In this document: positions 1-10,576 of the stretch, piece after piece
How the letters are laid out: each line of letters opens with the position of its first letter
How positions within the stretch are numbered: position 1 is the first letter of the stretch
From: Larus michahellis
Lineage: Eukaryota; Chordata; Aves; Charadriiformes; Laridae
Assembly: GCF_964199755.1 (NCBI RefSeq)
Contig: NC_133896.1
Coordinates: forward strand, 89,822,215-89,886,214
Direction of reading: 5' to 3'
DNA length: 64,000 nucleotides
Program-made: the position numbers and the translations under genes
Notes under the pieces: generated by a model
Databases searched by the model: none
Told to the model about the DNA's origin: nothing
Seen by the model: the letters and a program-made list of their open reading frames with translations, nothing else

Positions 1-1916
1 AAAGGGACACAGGAGCTATTTTATACTTAAAAGAACCTCAGACAAGTGAAGAAAAAAAAAATCTTGATAGAAACTGTCATCCATAATAGCAACGAGAAGC
101 AGGCCTGAGGAGCCTCATTTATATAAGCAGCAGCCTCTATGTGAGTGAGATTCAAGCCCTGTATCTCCAGAGATATTTTGATTTTGACAGGCCTCTCAAA
201 GATATGCCTACGTATATCTATATGAAGATGCCCCAGGAGAGCCTTCCAATCTGGGTACCGGGTTTGCCACTGCTAATTCAAACCCCTGCCGTTCCGGCTG
301 TTGTCAGTGCTCAGAGTTGTTACAGAAGTGTTACTAGTAGTCATAGTCTGGATGACTTCACAGAAAATGTCTTCTTTTATCCTTTTCTGGATGATGGCCA
401 CTTACTGTTTGCTATTAGCAAGGCTCAGCTGGAGTCTGTATCGAGCAGTGGATGAAGAATTCCTTCCTGAAGTTTGGCTTCTTGGTCTTCTGAATTTCTG
501 ATACTGTGACCTTTTTCATAAAAGGCTAAGGATGGTAAGCACACAGCAAGCAAGGTGTTGATTAATATCTTGCCAACTGACATCCCCCTTTTTATCACAG
601 GCACTTTTCTCTTCTCTGCTTGAACTCCATTGACTTGCTTGACCTATCTGCAATCCTCCAAATGGCTAAACTTTGCTGGGTGTTGAAATAGTTTCTAACT
701 ATATCTAACCCAGCTCATCAGGGTATTGTTCTATTTAATTGAAGTTTGTAATACACTTTGAGATCCTCGTATGAAGTGTGAAGTCTAATCACAAGTGCAA
801 AATAGAATTGTTTATAATTCATAATGTGGTAGCAGCCAGGCCAATGGGGGAAAGTTGAAAGGAAATTCAAAACGTATCCTTTGCCCTTTGAAGTTTGACT
901 GCAACTTGGCACATGCATCAAAGAGGTGACTAGTTTCCTTTAGGGTTTAAGTCTCTGCCGAAAAAGATCAAATCAAAAGCAATCTGAGGTTCCCAATTAG
1001 ATTTATATTAAAAATCAATAATGAAGACCCTAAAAAGGCATACTGATGACTCTTGAAACACTCGCAAAATGAGTGCAGCTCATTTAAGGGCAGGCTGTGA
1101 TAATCCTTGCTTTGATTAGTAGCTTATAACATGAGTAGTCCCATTTAATTCAGTGCAGCAACTTACTGAATAAAGTGCTGTTCAGCAGGAAATCAGCCCA
1201 GCGTTGTCCTTACGATTCCATATGTAGCCCAGAGGGTGGGCTACCTGCCCTGTGTTGGGCCAAGCACCACCATGGACCTCCACAGGGTATCAGGAGCTGC
1301 ACCCAGGTCTTCTGTAGGCTGGTTGTATGGTAAATGTTCCTGGCCATACATAGTAACTATATGTGATTCTAAAGGCTATAAACATATCTTGCTATGTTCT
1401 TTCGTGCTCATTCATTTTTGCCCTCAGGGTGAAATAATTTGTTTATGCAAATACTATAACTGAGGAACCTTAATGGCCTCCTGAGATTGTGGTATAACTT
1501 AGGTGCACCTGATAGCATGAGAAATTTGCCTCAATGGTGCTTAGCCAGGATACAGGTGCACCATGTATTTGATTTACATCTCATGTTAAAGCGTTCATTC
1601 TTCTATACCGCAGCTCAATCACTGTGTCTAATCACAGGGTTTAGTAGTTTAAATAGCCCACAAAGGGCCCAATTCAATTAAAAAATGTCCTGCAGAAATC
1701 CTTTTTTCATTGTTTTCCCAGCCTTGTGCGGGCTTCTGCAGAGAAGCTGTGATTTTATTTTTTTTTTTTTTTCATAATATGGGGCTTAGGATTCCTTCTA
1801 CTCCAAGGCATCCTCTCCTTTCTTTTTGATACATTTTGTCATATCCTTAGTACAGAAGAGAATTCTGTTTTTGTAAAAATAGCATTTACAAAAGTCATCT
1901 TTTGCTTCTTCATTAG
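1..1916 (+). other. probable EFCAB6 intron, no exon recognised
   Basis: This stretch lies upstream of the first recognised EFCAB6-like exon, so it is taken as intron. It is AT-rich, and the open frames in it are short and resemble no protein I know. A perfect small hairpin sits at 1224-1244 (8-bp arms GTAGCCCA/TGGGCTAC, 5-nt loop). A pyrimidine tract and TTCTTCATTAG acceptor close it at 1916. A small EF-hand exon could have been missed by eye. Confidence 0.5.
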
Positions 1917-2085
1917 TTCGAAAATCTTTGGAACATAGTGGATTTCAACGCTGGTGGACAATTGAAGGATGACGACTATTTGAAGAAGTTCATCTCAGAA
2001 GTTGTAACGATGCCATCAAGCACTCCCGGTGCAACTGGTTCTGCAACTTCTGCCAAGCCAGCTGCCCATACCATGCAGGACCCAC
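1917..2085 (+). CDS. EFCAB6: EFCAB6-like internal exon with an EF-hand loop
   Basis: The exon opens in frame right after a pyrimidine-rich acceptor (TTGCTTCTTCATTAG) with FENLWNIVDFNAGGQ and continues LKDDDYLKKF. This is an EF-hand: the loop starts at the D of VDFNAGGQLKDDD, has acidic or oxygen residues at several ligand positions, and is followed by a second helix. After it comes a low-complexity Ser/Thr/Ala/Pro linker, typical between the EF-hand pairs of the long multi-EF-hand protein EFCAB6 (DJBP). That protein is known mainly from testis and as a DJ-1/androgen receptor partner. The 3' border is uncertain. A phase-1 donor (C|GTGTGT at 2085/2086) would join in frame to the exon ending at 2707. 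If it is not used, the frame runs on to a TAA at 2118-2120. The gene name rests on the EF-hand pattern plus the neighbouring convergent MPPED1. Confidence 0.7.
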
Positions 2086-2120
2086 GTGTGTCTTCTCACC
2101 CTGAACGTCCCAAAACATAA
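2086..2120 (+). CDS. EFCAB6: possible read-through extension of the EFCAB6 exon to a stop codon
   Basis: If the donor at 2086 is skipped, the EF-hand exon stays open for 11 more codons, ends PERPKT and stops at TAA 2118-2120. A poly(A) signal follows about 300 bases later, at 2423. Together these would make an alternative last exon and a shorter protein lacking the final EF-hand pair half. Whether this is real or just chance extension cannot be decided here. Confidence 0.35.
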
Positions 2121-2422
2121 TCTTCTCTAGTAGGGCAAAAGAGCGTTAACTGTGGTTGTTTCATGAATTTTCTGGATTTTCATTTCTGTGCATAGGCTGA
2201 AAATAATACCCGTGGAACTCAGTGAAGCTATTCCTATTGATTGCCCGTGAAATCAGGCACAACCACTTGTCAATAAGCAAATGAGGTAATTTTCAAAACT
2301 GTGTTACAATGACAAAAATTGGGGCAGACAGTAATTCCACTGAAGTCAAAGGATAGATATGGATTTATATAAATAGCATTCCCTGCTGTTACCTTACACA
2401 TATCTGTCAGAACTGTACAGCA

Positions 2423-2428
2423 AATAAA
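2423..2428 (+). terminator. AATAAA poly(A) signal downstream of the first EFCAB6 exon
   Basis: AATAAA is followed at once by a GU/U-rich stretch (GTTTCTGTGTTT), the arrangement of a working cleavage and polyadenylation site. It lies 303 bases after the TAA at 2118-2120, a normal 3'UTR length. It could serve an EFCAB6 isoform that ends here. Confidence 0.4.
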
Positions 2429-2514
2429 GTTTCTGTGTTTAAGTACAATCAGATTTCTGAGAAGAAAGTAAACAGCCCAAATTACAAAGGCCCAATAGCT
2501 GCAAAAGCAGCATT

Positions 2515-2531
2515 AAAAAAAAAAAAAAAAA
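2515..2531. repeat. A17 homopolymer
   Basis: An uninterrupted run of 17 A. It might be a retroposed poly(A) tail, but no target-site duplication or source sequence was recognised. Confidence 0.8.
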
Positions 2532-2594
2532 GATGGTTTATCTGTGGTCATCTGACAAAGCTGGGCAGGATTGGCCGTTGGGATTTTCTAACAG

Positions 2595-2707
2595 GTGTTT
2601 GCTGGCCTGTCCAAAAACTTTCTGGTGGTCTTGCCTGCTTGTCTGCCAGATTACAGCCTGGTAGTCTAACTGATAGACTTGTCATGAAGGCCAGTGATCT
2701 GAGAGAG
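2595..2707 (+). CDS. EFCAB6: probable EFCAB6 penultimate exon
   Basis: The right edge is a strong donor (GAG|GTAAGAG) directly after a complete codon. The exon ends ...VMKASDLRE, and the terminal exon begins in the same phase with VLHEYGINITEEEL. Joined, they read KASDLREVLHEYGI, a typical exiting helix of an EF-hand followed by the next pair member. The left edge is less certain. The acceptor TTTTCTAACAG at 2594 leaves a phase that fits the 2085 donor and keeps the frame open for the whole exon. A second good acceptor, GTCTGCCAG at 2649, would give a 58-base exon in another phase. The loop region (LQPGSLTDRLVMKASD) is degenerate and unlikely to bind calcium well. It is placed in EFCAB6 by the phase match. 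Confidence 0.5.
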
Positions 2708-5610
2708 GTAAGAGAAGTGGATTAGGAATGTAGTAGTTTTGCTTCATTTTTGCATCCATACCTATACTTCATGTCAATAATGCACTTGGGTCCTCTCCGC
2801 TGCCATGCTGGCCTTTTACCCTAGTGCTAGAATTCACAGAAAAGTGAATGACAGGCAGAAAAATTAAATATCCTCTTTGTGGAGCTGCACCCGCCTATTC
2901 CACATTCTTTGGATACAACCAAACCTACAACAGAAAAATAAAATATTTAGAATTATTCAGTGCCTGGAACATGCTTGGATTTTCTGACTACTTCTACATG
3001 GAGATGTTTAGCTACTGAAAAAGAAATAACAGATTGAGCAAATTAAAGATGCAAACAAGTTGTCAGGGCTGGTAAATCTAAACATTGGCCCACTGCTAGC
3101 TCAATTATCGCATTAACTATAGGTTCTTTCTTGAAAAGCCCAGACAATTAGCTACACGCATCCTTCATGCTCTGATCCAGTTCCCAGAGAAAGCAAGGGA
3201 AAATTTCTCGTTACTGTCTGTGACTGCTGGATTGGGCAGTGTAAGACAACGGGAGGGGAACTTAAGTCTCCCCAAACTTATGGCTGTTGGAAATAACCCA
3301 ATCAGTGTGAAGACTGATCAGGCTGAATGTTCCTGCAGCATTCATTGCATGGAAATGTGTGCGAGGCCTCAGCAAGTCTGCACCAGTGAGACCCTCAAGA
3401 GAGCACTGGGAAGTCTCACTAAATATGAGGTTATCCATTGGATCTAGAAGCACAAATACCACTTGTGCATGTACCTTACAGTGGTAGGCTGAGGCTTTGC
3501 TTCCAGCTCAACCAGGGTACTGCTGAGGCAGCAATCAGAAAGACACTGAGCTCTGGGATCCTCTCGCGTTATTCCTTCTGTGGTTCTGCATAGGATCAGG
3601 AATTCTGCCAGTAACAAATCAAAGCAATGTTATTTTGTAATTCAGTGACTTTCCACTGGTTTGTTCGTTTGTTCTAAGATGGCATGACATAGCTTTTTTT
3701 GAACATGGTATCTGTCTCTTTACAAGAAACAGTTTGGAGAAACTATAAATGATTTACAAATTAAGTCAAACAAAAAAAAGTGGTCAAGGCCCATTAAATG
3801 AGTAGGATCATTTTGTTACTAAGAGTGTTATCATATTTTTACCTACAGTTTTGCATACACAATTCAAATCAGACATAGAAGTGGTTCATATGGCACATTA
3901 ACCTCAAGTCTGGAAGACCAGAAACTGGATTTGTCGCCTGGTGGTTTGTCTACACAACCAGTGAAACTCAATAGAAAAAAATTACCATTATCTCTTGCTT
4001 TTAGATACCAGCATCCAGTCACCCTCGGACAACAACTTGTTCTGCACCTATCCTTAACTGTGAAACAACAGAAAATAAGATAAGAAAGAACATTCAACAT
4101 TCCTAGAGAGGCATACTGAAAGTGTGTAAAGAGAAGGATGTCAGCAAGCTAGGAGAAATCCCAGTGCCAGACTTCCTAGGTTTGTTACCATCTGAAAAGT
4201 GTTTTATTCATTCGCAGATGAGTTCTGTTTTCCTTCTGGTGTCCCAACCGTAAGAACACCTTGCCCCTAGTAAGAGGCATCACTGCACGATTGGTCCAGC
4301 ACCACCCTGGTATTGCAGAGTAGAATAGCTTTCAGTAGCCTTGGGTGCGATACATTCACAACTCTATTCAGAATAAACTACTCCTTGGAAAAGGAGTGCA
4401 TGGCTTTCCTTGTGGGTACTTATGCTATGTATACAATTTTTCTCGTCACCTTACCAATACACTACCCTTGCCTGTACCTGGGGATATTTGAGTTAATAAT
4501 TTCAAATAGAAAACACTGGAGCCAACCTTTTAAGAGCTTTTGTTGAACTAAATCAAAAAATCAAGCTAGAAATAAAAAGTGGATGTGATGCATCTTAGAA
4601 TGGCCCCGACTAGAGGTCTTGTCAGCAAGCTGTGCCTCTGCTCCACACCCAGCACTGCAAGGAAAGCTTTCACTTGCGCTGCTGTTAAGGGTCACTAAAA
4701 ACCTCTAGTAGCCACGATTGGTCAGCACACATTGCACCCTTCCAGCTCTCCCTGCCAAACATATCTGCTGCGATGAAAAGGCAAAAGAGTCCCAGCAAGG
4801 CAGCTACACACAGGCTGTTCTCCTCTGCCCACAGTACTGCTCTAGGGCAGAACAGATCACAAGAGACACAGAAATCTGGCTCTCGTGGCCCAGAAAGGAA
4901 GGTATCAGCAATAGCATCCCAATCAAGTTCCATAGTAGGAACAGTGCCAGATTCCAAATCTGCTCATTCAGTGAGCCTCCTACATTTTTAGGTTGTTTCT
5001 GACTGTGCCTAATTAGTTTAGATATGGTTAGTAGCAGCATTTTATGAAGAAATTACATTACTGAACTGTTTTCAGATGTGGAACGAACAGATTGCTACCA
5101 AGGTATGAAGAGGGTATCATTAGGAATTATCAAGTATTCACTACCAGTAGGGAGAGTAAGGTAAAACTATTAAGTTTTGCATCAAAGAACTTCATTATCT
5201 TACATAAGGTTTCTTTTATACACAAATTTGATGCTGTAAAATTCCATCCCAGTATTCTGGAGTGGATAAAGCAGTAATTTTTTAGTGCCTATATGGTTGT
5301 CTCAAATAATTCTTATTTTATTTATTCTATTCAGAAAAAATAATGAAGGTCTTGTTCCACGTTCTGAGCATCTTTATATAATGTAATATTCAAAGTTAAA
5401 TTTCCTCATAGATCGCTTGGCCCATTCAACCTAGTAAGTGTACAGATACACATCAAAAGGAACAACTGAAAAAAAACCCCAAACCCACAAATAAAACCTT
5501 TCTTTGGGGGTGGCAGGCACAATTCCTTTTCTTTCTCAAAAGCTGAGAGAATCAATGGCCTAGGGCTTCATGGAAGCAGCCAGGCTCTGAGCTATGAAAA
5601 TAACCCAAGC

Positions 5611-5618
5611 TGACGTCA
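5611..5618. promoter_or_regulatory. consensus CRE (TGACGTCA)
   Basis: The full 8-base palindromic CREB/ATF site TGACGTCA lies in the EFCAB6 intron. The site is exact, but activity at this position is unknown and one 8-mer has a fair chance of occurring at random in 64 kb. Confidence 0.35.
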
Positions 5619-8161
5619 TCGTAAAGTCTCCTTTCCCTCCCTTCAGCCCACGAGGCTACTCAGTACTTTGGGTTGGAAACTGCATTATTCAGGAAACCCC
5701 TCATTCCTCAGCTACGTAGTCTGAAGGAGGAATAGCCCAAGGGCACAGAAAGAAGGTGCAGCTGCCCCCCAGGCCTCTTACAACTCTTGTAGGTGCAGCA
5801 CAGCCTCTGTGTCCACGTAGCAGACATATAAAGCCAACTATGCATTTCCCTCACAAGGAGATGCTTGCAGAGACGCCAGTGACATGTGCAACTGGCACAA
5901 GTGGGGCACTAGTCACTTACCCAATTACAGTACTAAATACCAGGAGAGTGTCAGGGAAAGCTGAGATGGAGCTGTATTTTAAGGAAATAGTAGAGCAGAT
6001 GCAGAGCCTGCAGGTGGATTGGGGCATGCTGATTTTTCCCAAAGTGCCTTACTTATCACTCCCATGTTAAAGCTTTATAAAAGTGGAATTAATTTTGCCT
6101 TAATGAATAGTTCTGCAGTTCACCTGTGTTCAGGGTTCACCAGTGCAACAAGTTTAGCCAGGCTAAAACAACAGGCCCCAACACGTCCCAAGGAAAATTA
6201 ACCCTACTGTCCAGCGATGAAACCGCAGAAAGGTTCAAAAGCTGTTTACAAGGTATTTTATGTACTGGGGAAAGTGTATAGTAGGGTCTTGGTTTTTCTT
6301 AAATATCCTACCGCTCCCATAGATGACTTATGCATTCAGTCACTTTTAAGCCAAAATTTCACCCTGAAAAATCAACACTGCAGAGAATTAAAAATGACTG
6401 AATGAGGGAGTTGAAATAAGGACAAGCATAATACATGTGAAAACACTGAGAGCTGAGCAGAAGTAACACTGCCTGCAGAATCAGTTTCAAATAATGAAAA
6501 GTTAGGGCTTTGACAGTGATTAAGTAAATATACCATCTGCACTTCCCAAGAATATCAAAATGTTATAGGTTAAAGTGATCTAGTGTAAACAATATCTTGC
6601 AATAATTTGTAAACAAGTATTCGGCAGCCAGTCACAGACTAAAGCGGCATTACTGTCCAAAACTTTTTCATTCTGCATTATAGTTGTCCTCAGTTGTGCT
6701 CATGATGCTGTTAGTAAAAGCGAATCTTTCCCATCCAACTTTGTCAGCTGAGTCCTGGACCACAAACCATATCGTTCTTCAGTGCAATGCTGAGAATTCA
6801 GCCCCAGATCCTGCACTGCTGGAGACCAGTGAAGCAAACTTTTAAATCCTATGATGAAAGTCATACCGGACCGTTACATATTGCAGATTTCAGACAAGTA
6901 AGTTGCATTTAGCAATTCATCGTCAGAAAATTACAGTAGCCGAATCTGGGCTTCCTGACTGAAAATTTTCTGAAACGTGGTACTGAACTAGAATGCATAA
7001 ACTCATCCTGGCCCCTCTTTGCGACTTTACCTCTGACCATTACTCACTGTAATCATTCTCCACACGTGATTACACTTCCTTGAGGTCTGAAGTCTTGGTG
7101 GGCTCCTGAATAGGTAAAACAGAAAAACCTTAGTCCCTATGCAAAGTTTAAATGCATATCTTTAACAAACACATGGGAAGGGAATAGAAGTGTACCTTCT
7201 GGTAGGTCTCCCTTCAGGCACTGCTACCACTGCGGGATCCTGTGACCCTCCAGCTGGTGTGGTCCCTTCAAAATGTGGAACGGGCTCAAGCAATCCCCAC
7301 TTGAGAGTCCCCGTTTCTGGTTTCTCTCTCTGCTCTTCTGGTTTTTTCTAGGCAAGGGATCCATATTCTCTGCAAATATTTTAGTACTTTGTACCTCCTC
7401 AAATACACACCTGTGTATACTGGATATCAGTGATTCTTCATCTAGATCGATGGGGTGTCTGATTTTTGCTTAGCTTTGAACTTTGATATTGTTTTAGCCA
7501 GGAGTAATAGTCACTGTCTGTTCTGGAGTAATAGAATATTTGCTATTCAACTGCAAGGAAAAAAAAAAATAGCATGGGGCCCTAAACCCCTTTAACGCTG
7601 CGTGCATTAGGATGCCCCTTGGTATCGGTACTGCTTCGAAGACCTGGTCAACTAGGGGATGGGATGCTCCATCACAATAAATAACGCTTGGCTGCAAAAA
7701 AACGACAAGGTGTGCTTCTGACACTCCCCTTCCCCTGGAGCTGCAGGAAGCCAGCTTGTTGCCTGGTAGACTATAAACCTAGTCGATTATATCAGTCACA
7801 GAAGCACACTTTTAAATCTTTACTTATTTAGGATTGGTGGGAACGTGATGCGTTCTGGCAATGCCACACAGCTGAAACCCAAGTCCCTGCCTGCCCCTCT
7901 ACAAAGGCTGAGGAGCAAGATGTCTCCATGTGGCCGTATCAGCTTCACGCCTGAGGCTCCCTGTCCGTCACTGCCGCTTTCTGACTGCTTGGGCACTGCC
8001 TCAGCAGACCAGGCTCAGAGGAAGAGGAGCGAAGATCAGGCCCATTGCATTTGATTTTAATTATTTGCCATGTTCCTCTAGGACATGTGATGATTACCAT
8101 TTCTAGTTAAAGCAATGTCAACAACTTTCAGATCAAGCTTCCTAACATGATATAAGGTAAG

Positions 8162-8215
8162 CAAAAAAACACCAAACCAATAACCCAAAAAACCCCAACC
8201 CAAACCCAACCGAAA
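8162..8215. repeat. C/A-rich low-complexity tract
   Basis: A stretch made almost only of A and C (CCCAACCCAAACCCAACC-like). It recalls a degenerate CCCTAA-type array but lacks the T, so it is not telomeric. Its strong strand asymmetry is its only notable property. Confidence 0.6.
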
Positions 8216-9297
8216 AACTAACTCCTCATGGATCTAGATCAAGAAGAAATCCTTGGTTCCAAAACCTTACTACAAAGGTGTTAATCTGCTGTTCGACAAG
8301 ATATCGAGTGATTTGTGGAGGTACAAATCCCTTTATCTCCTAGGTAACTTAATTTACCGAAACGGGGAAATTAGCTCTCTACTAACATCAGTAACACTGC
8401 TATTTATGGCTGTACTATCTGCAAGGGGTCATTAGCGATTGCTGATGCTGAGCCGTTAAGAGGGAAAGGGGTAGACTGAGTTTGCCAGAAAACTAATGAC
8501 AACTGGCATAGCACACAAGGACACACTTTCAAAGTTTAAATTCACAAGTGCATGTAAAACCAGAAGTAATCCTCAGAAATCAATGCATTGTTTTCTTTAA
8601 TGTTAGGGTACTGAAAACATTTAAAACTGTTGAAGTGCTGAAAAAGCACTGGGTAAAATATTGGAAAAATGCAGGTATCTAACCTGGCTTTTAGCATCAG
8701 GTGAACCAGACGCGTCCTGTTCAAGTTGGGTTCTCACTGAAGTGTTAGGAAGGCATGCTTACAGGCTGAGCATTTGTCCCATGAAAATTAAAAGCACTGA
8801 GTGCATCGTGGGCATTACTATATACACCGGGGTTTGCACAATTTGAGCGACTAGATTATTCCTTCTGTTTCTCCAGACGCAAAGGCTGCAGATCATCCAA
8901 GGAGGACAGAAAGGAAGAAATTCCACCTCTTCGTCTCATCTACAGATAGTAACAAAATCCTTTTAAATGTGGGCTTTCTGTAAATTACCTTCTGTGCCCA
9001 GGGGTGCTACCTATTTCCCGATGCTCCCTCGGGCAGCTGCTAGTTGGGCTAGTGGACAAAATCCCTGCCTATGCAGGTTTTCAGATACTCATCCCAGCAA
9101 GCCAGTATTGGTGTGGGAAGACAAAGAGATAATAAAGGAGGGCTTGATTTTCTAATATTCTGAGAAACCCAGGACAGAGTGGAGCTGAATCGTCAAGTCA
9201 TTTTGTAAAGAAATTTCAGCAAGATAAACTAGTGTTTTTACTTCTTGCTCACTCAAAGCTCTGGAATAAGTTTTAAAGTTGTCTCTGTCTTTTGTAG

Positions 9298-9420
9298 GTT
9301 CTTCATGAGTATGGCATCAACATAACTGAAGAGGAGTTATTCAACATTTTGGAATATTATGATAAGAATTTGTCTTCAAAAATATCCTATAATGATTTTC
9401 TCTGGGCATTCATACAGTAG
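9298..9420 (+). CDS. EFCAB6: EFCAB6 terminal coding exon (last EF-hand, stop)
   Basis: The 123-base exon follows a textbook acceptor and gives 40 residues ending WAFIQ and TAG. It contains a helix (VLHEYGINITEEELFNIL) and an EF-hand loop-helix (YYDKNLSSKISYNDFL). The loop reads D-K-N-L-S-S-K-I-S-Y-N-D. Positions 1, 3, 5, 9 and 12 carry oxygen side chains, but the usual Gly at 6 is Ser and the usual Glu at 12 is Asp, so calcium binding may be weak. The last EF-hand lying at the extreme C-terminus fits EFCAB6. The exon begins on a complete codon, matching the donor at 2708. A short 3'UTR with AATAAA follows. EFCAB6 is the best name; another multi-EF-hand protein is possible, but the convergent MPPED1 neighbour favours it. 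Confidence 0.8.
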   Translation, partial: VLHEYGINITEEELFNILEYYDKNLSSKISYNDFLWAFIQ

Positions 9421-9487
9421 GATTTGGTCAAATGCAGGAAACCGTAGATAAAGACAGTGACTGATTTATAATTTCAAATTTCAAACT

Positions 9488-9493
9488 AATAAA
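9488..9493 (+). terminator. EFCAB6 distal poly(A) signal
   Basis: AATAAA lies 68 bases after the TAG stop at 9418-9420. A U-rich stretch (GGCTTTTTTGTATCC) about 20 bases further fits a downstream cleavage element. This gives a very short 3'UTR of about 90 bases. Confidence 0.6.
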
Positions 9494-10102
9494 TTAATTG
9501 AGTATGGCTTTTTTGTATCCATTTATTAGAAAACTCAAAATACTTTAAAATTCTGACAGCAGTCCTGTGTTGTGGATTAAATCTACATAGTGAAGGAATT
9601 AATTTTGCATAATCCATTTATCAAAAAAGAAAAAGACAACAATTAACATTGTCAAAATAATGCTTCCTAAGACATCTCCAAAAGCAATTCATTTAAGGAA
9701 ATTCTTTTTTTAATTTTACACATCTTATTAATGACATACTCTTAATTTCAGTAAAAAGGTTTACGAGGCATACTATTCAATTTCCTCAATTATCATTTTC
9801 CAAGTGTATTAGTTTTCATGTTATCCTTCATTATTCAAAAAAATCATCCCATTTCTCGGTGCATCTTTTTCCTCTACTTGCAGTGCCCTATTTGTACTGT
9901 CAAAGATGTGTTAGTACGGACTGGCCATCGAAATCTGAGCAGATGCCAACTGTGTGTGGACACCACACCTTTCTCTCTTAAAGCTGTTCTACATCCTTCA
10001 GCACAGTTTAGAAAAGAAGCTACTTTACCAATAAGCACCGGCTTCTTAACTGCAGAGAAACACTCCCAGTGTTAGCTGTGAGGTGCATTTGTTTAAGGCT
10101 AC

Positions 10103-10142
10103 TATATATATATAGATACACACACACACACATATATACACA
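10103..10142. repeat. TA/CA microsatellite
   Basis: Alternating purine-pyrimidine tract: (TA)n, then a (CA)n block, then TATATACACA. Confidence 0.9.
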
Positions 10143-10518
10143 ATAAACTGCAAGTAAACCCTCTGGTTAGATTTCCCCATTCTAGAAAAGCTCTGTTTGA
10201 CTATCTTGTGAGCTACCTACATCTTGGTGAGGAAATTAAAAGATAATTGTTTGACTGTTGAACTCTACTGATAATTAAAGGAAAATATAATCATCAGATC
10301 TTGCTTCCTGGGATTATATCAACAATTAAACACTTACCTGCTCCAAAGAACTGTTAGATAAATATTTCACTGTCTGATTCCCGAATTAGTATTCTTTGGT
10401 ACACCAAAGAGCCCTGTCCCCATCACCTGAACTTATTTGGTACCTTTCTTTCTCCCAAGTAATATATAAAGGTAAGTCAACAAAAATTAATAAAACAAAA
10501 AAAAAAAAGAGAGCAAGT

Positions 10519-10576
10519 TATGTGTGTAAAAACACACATACATATATATCTATACACACACACACACATATATATA
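10519..10576. repeat. CA/TA microsatellite with a perfect hairpin at its left edge
   Basis: TATGTGTGT (10519-10527) and ACACACATA (10532-10540) form a perfect 9-bp hairpin with an AAAA loop. A TA/CA alternating tract follows to about 10576. A similar tract sits 400 bases upstream. Confidence 0.85.

Larger units (their letters stand above)
2708..9297 (+). other. EFCAB6 last intron
   Basis: About 6.6 kb between the GTAAGA donor at 2708 and the pyrimidine-rich acceptor TCTCTGTCTTTTGTAG ending at 9297. No further exon, RNA gene or recognisable repeat was found. It holds a full CRE palindrome at 5611 and a C/A-rich low-complexity tract around 8162-8215. The open frames inside it (for example 5756-6070) have no protein-like features. 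Confidence 0.6.

Noticed and set aside
8162..8215. Telomere-like CCCAA repeats
   Set aside because: Units lack the T of CCCTAA and are irregular. Plain C/A low complexity.
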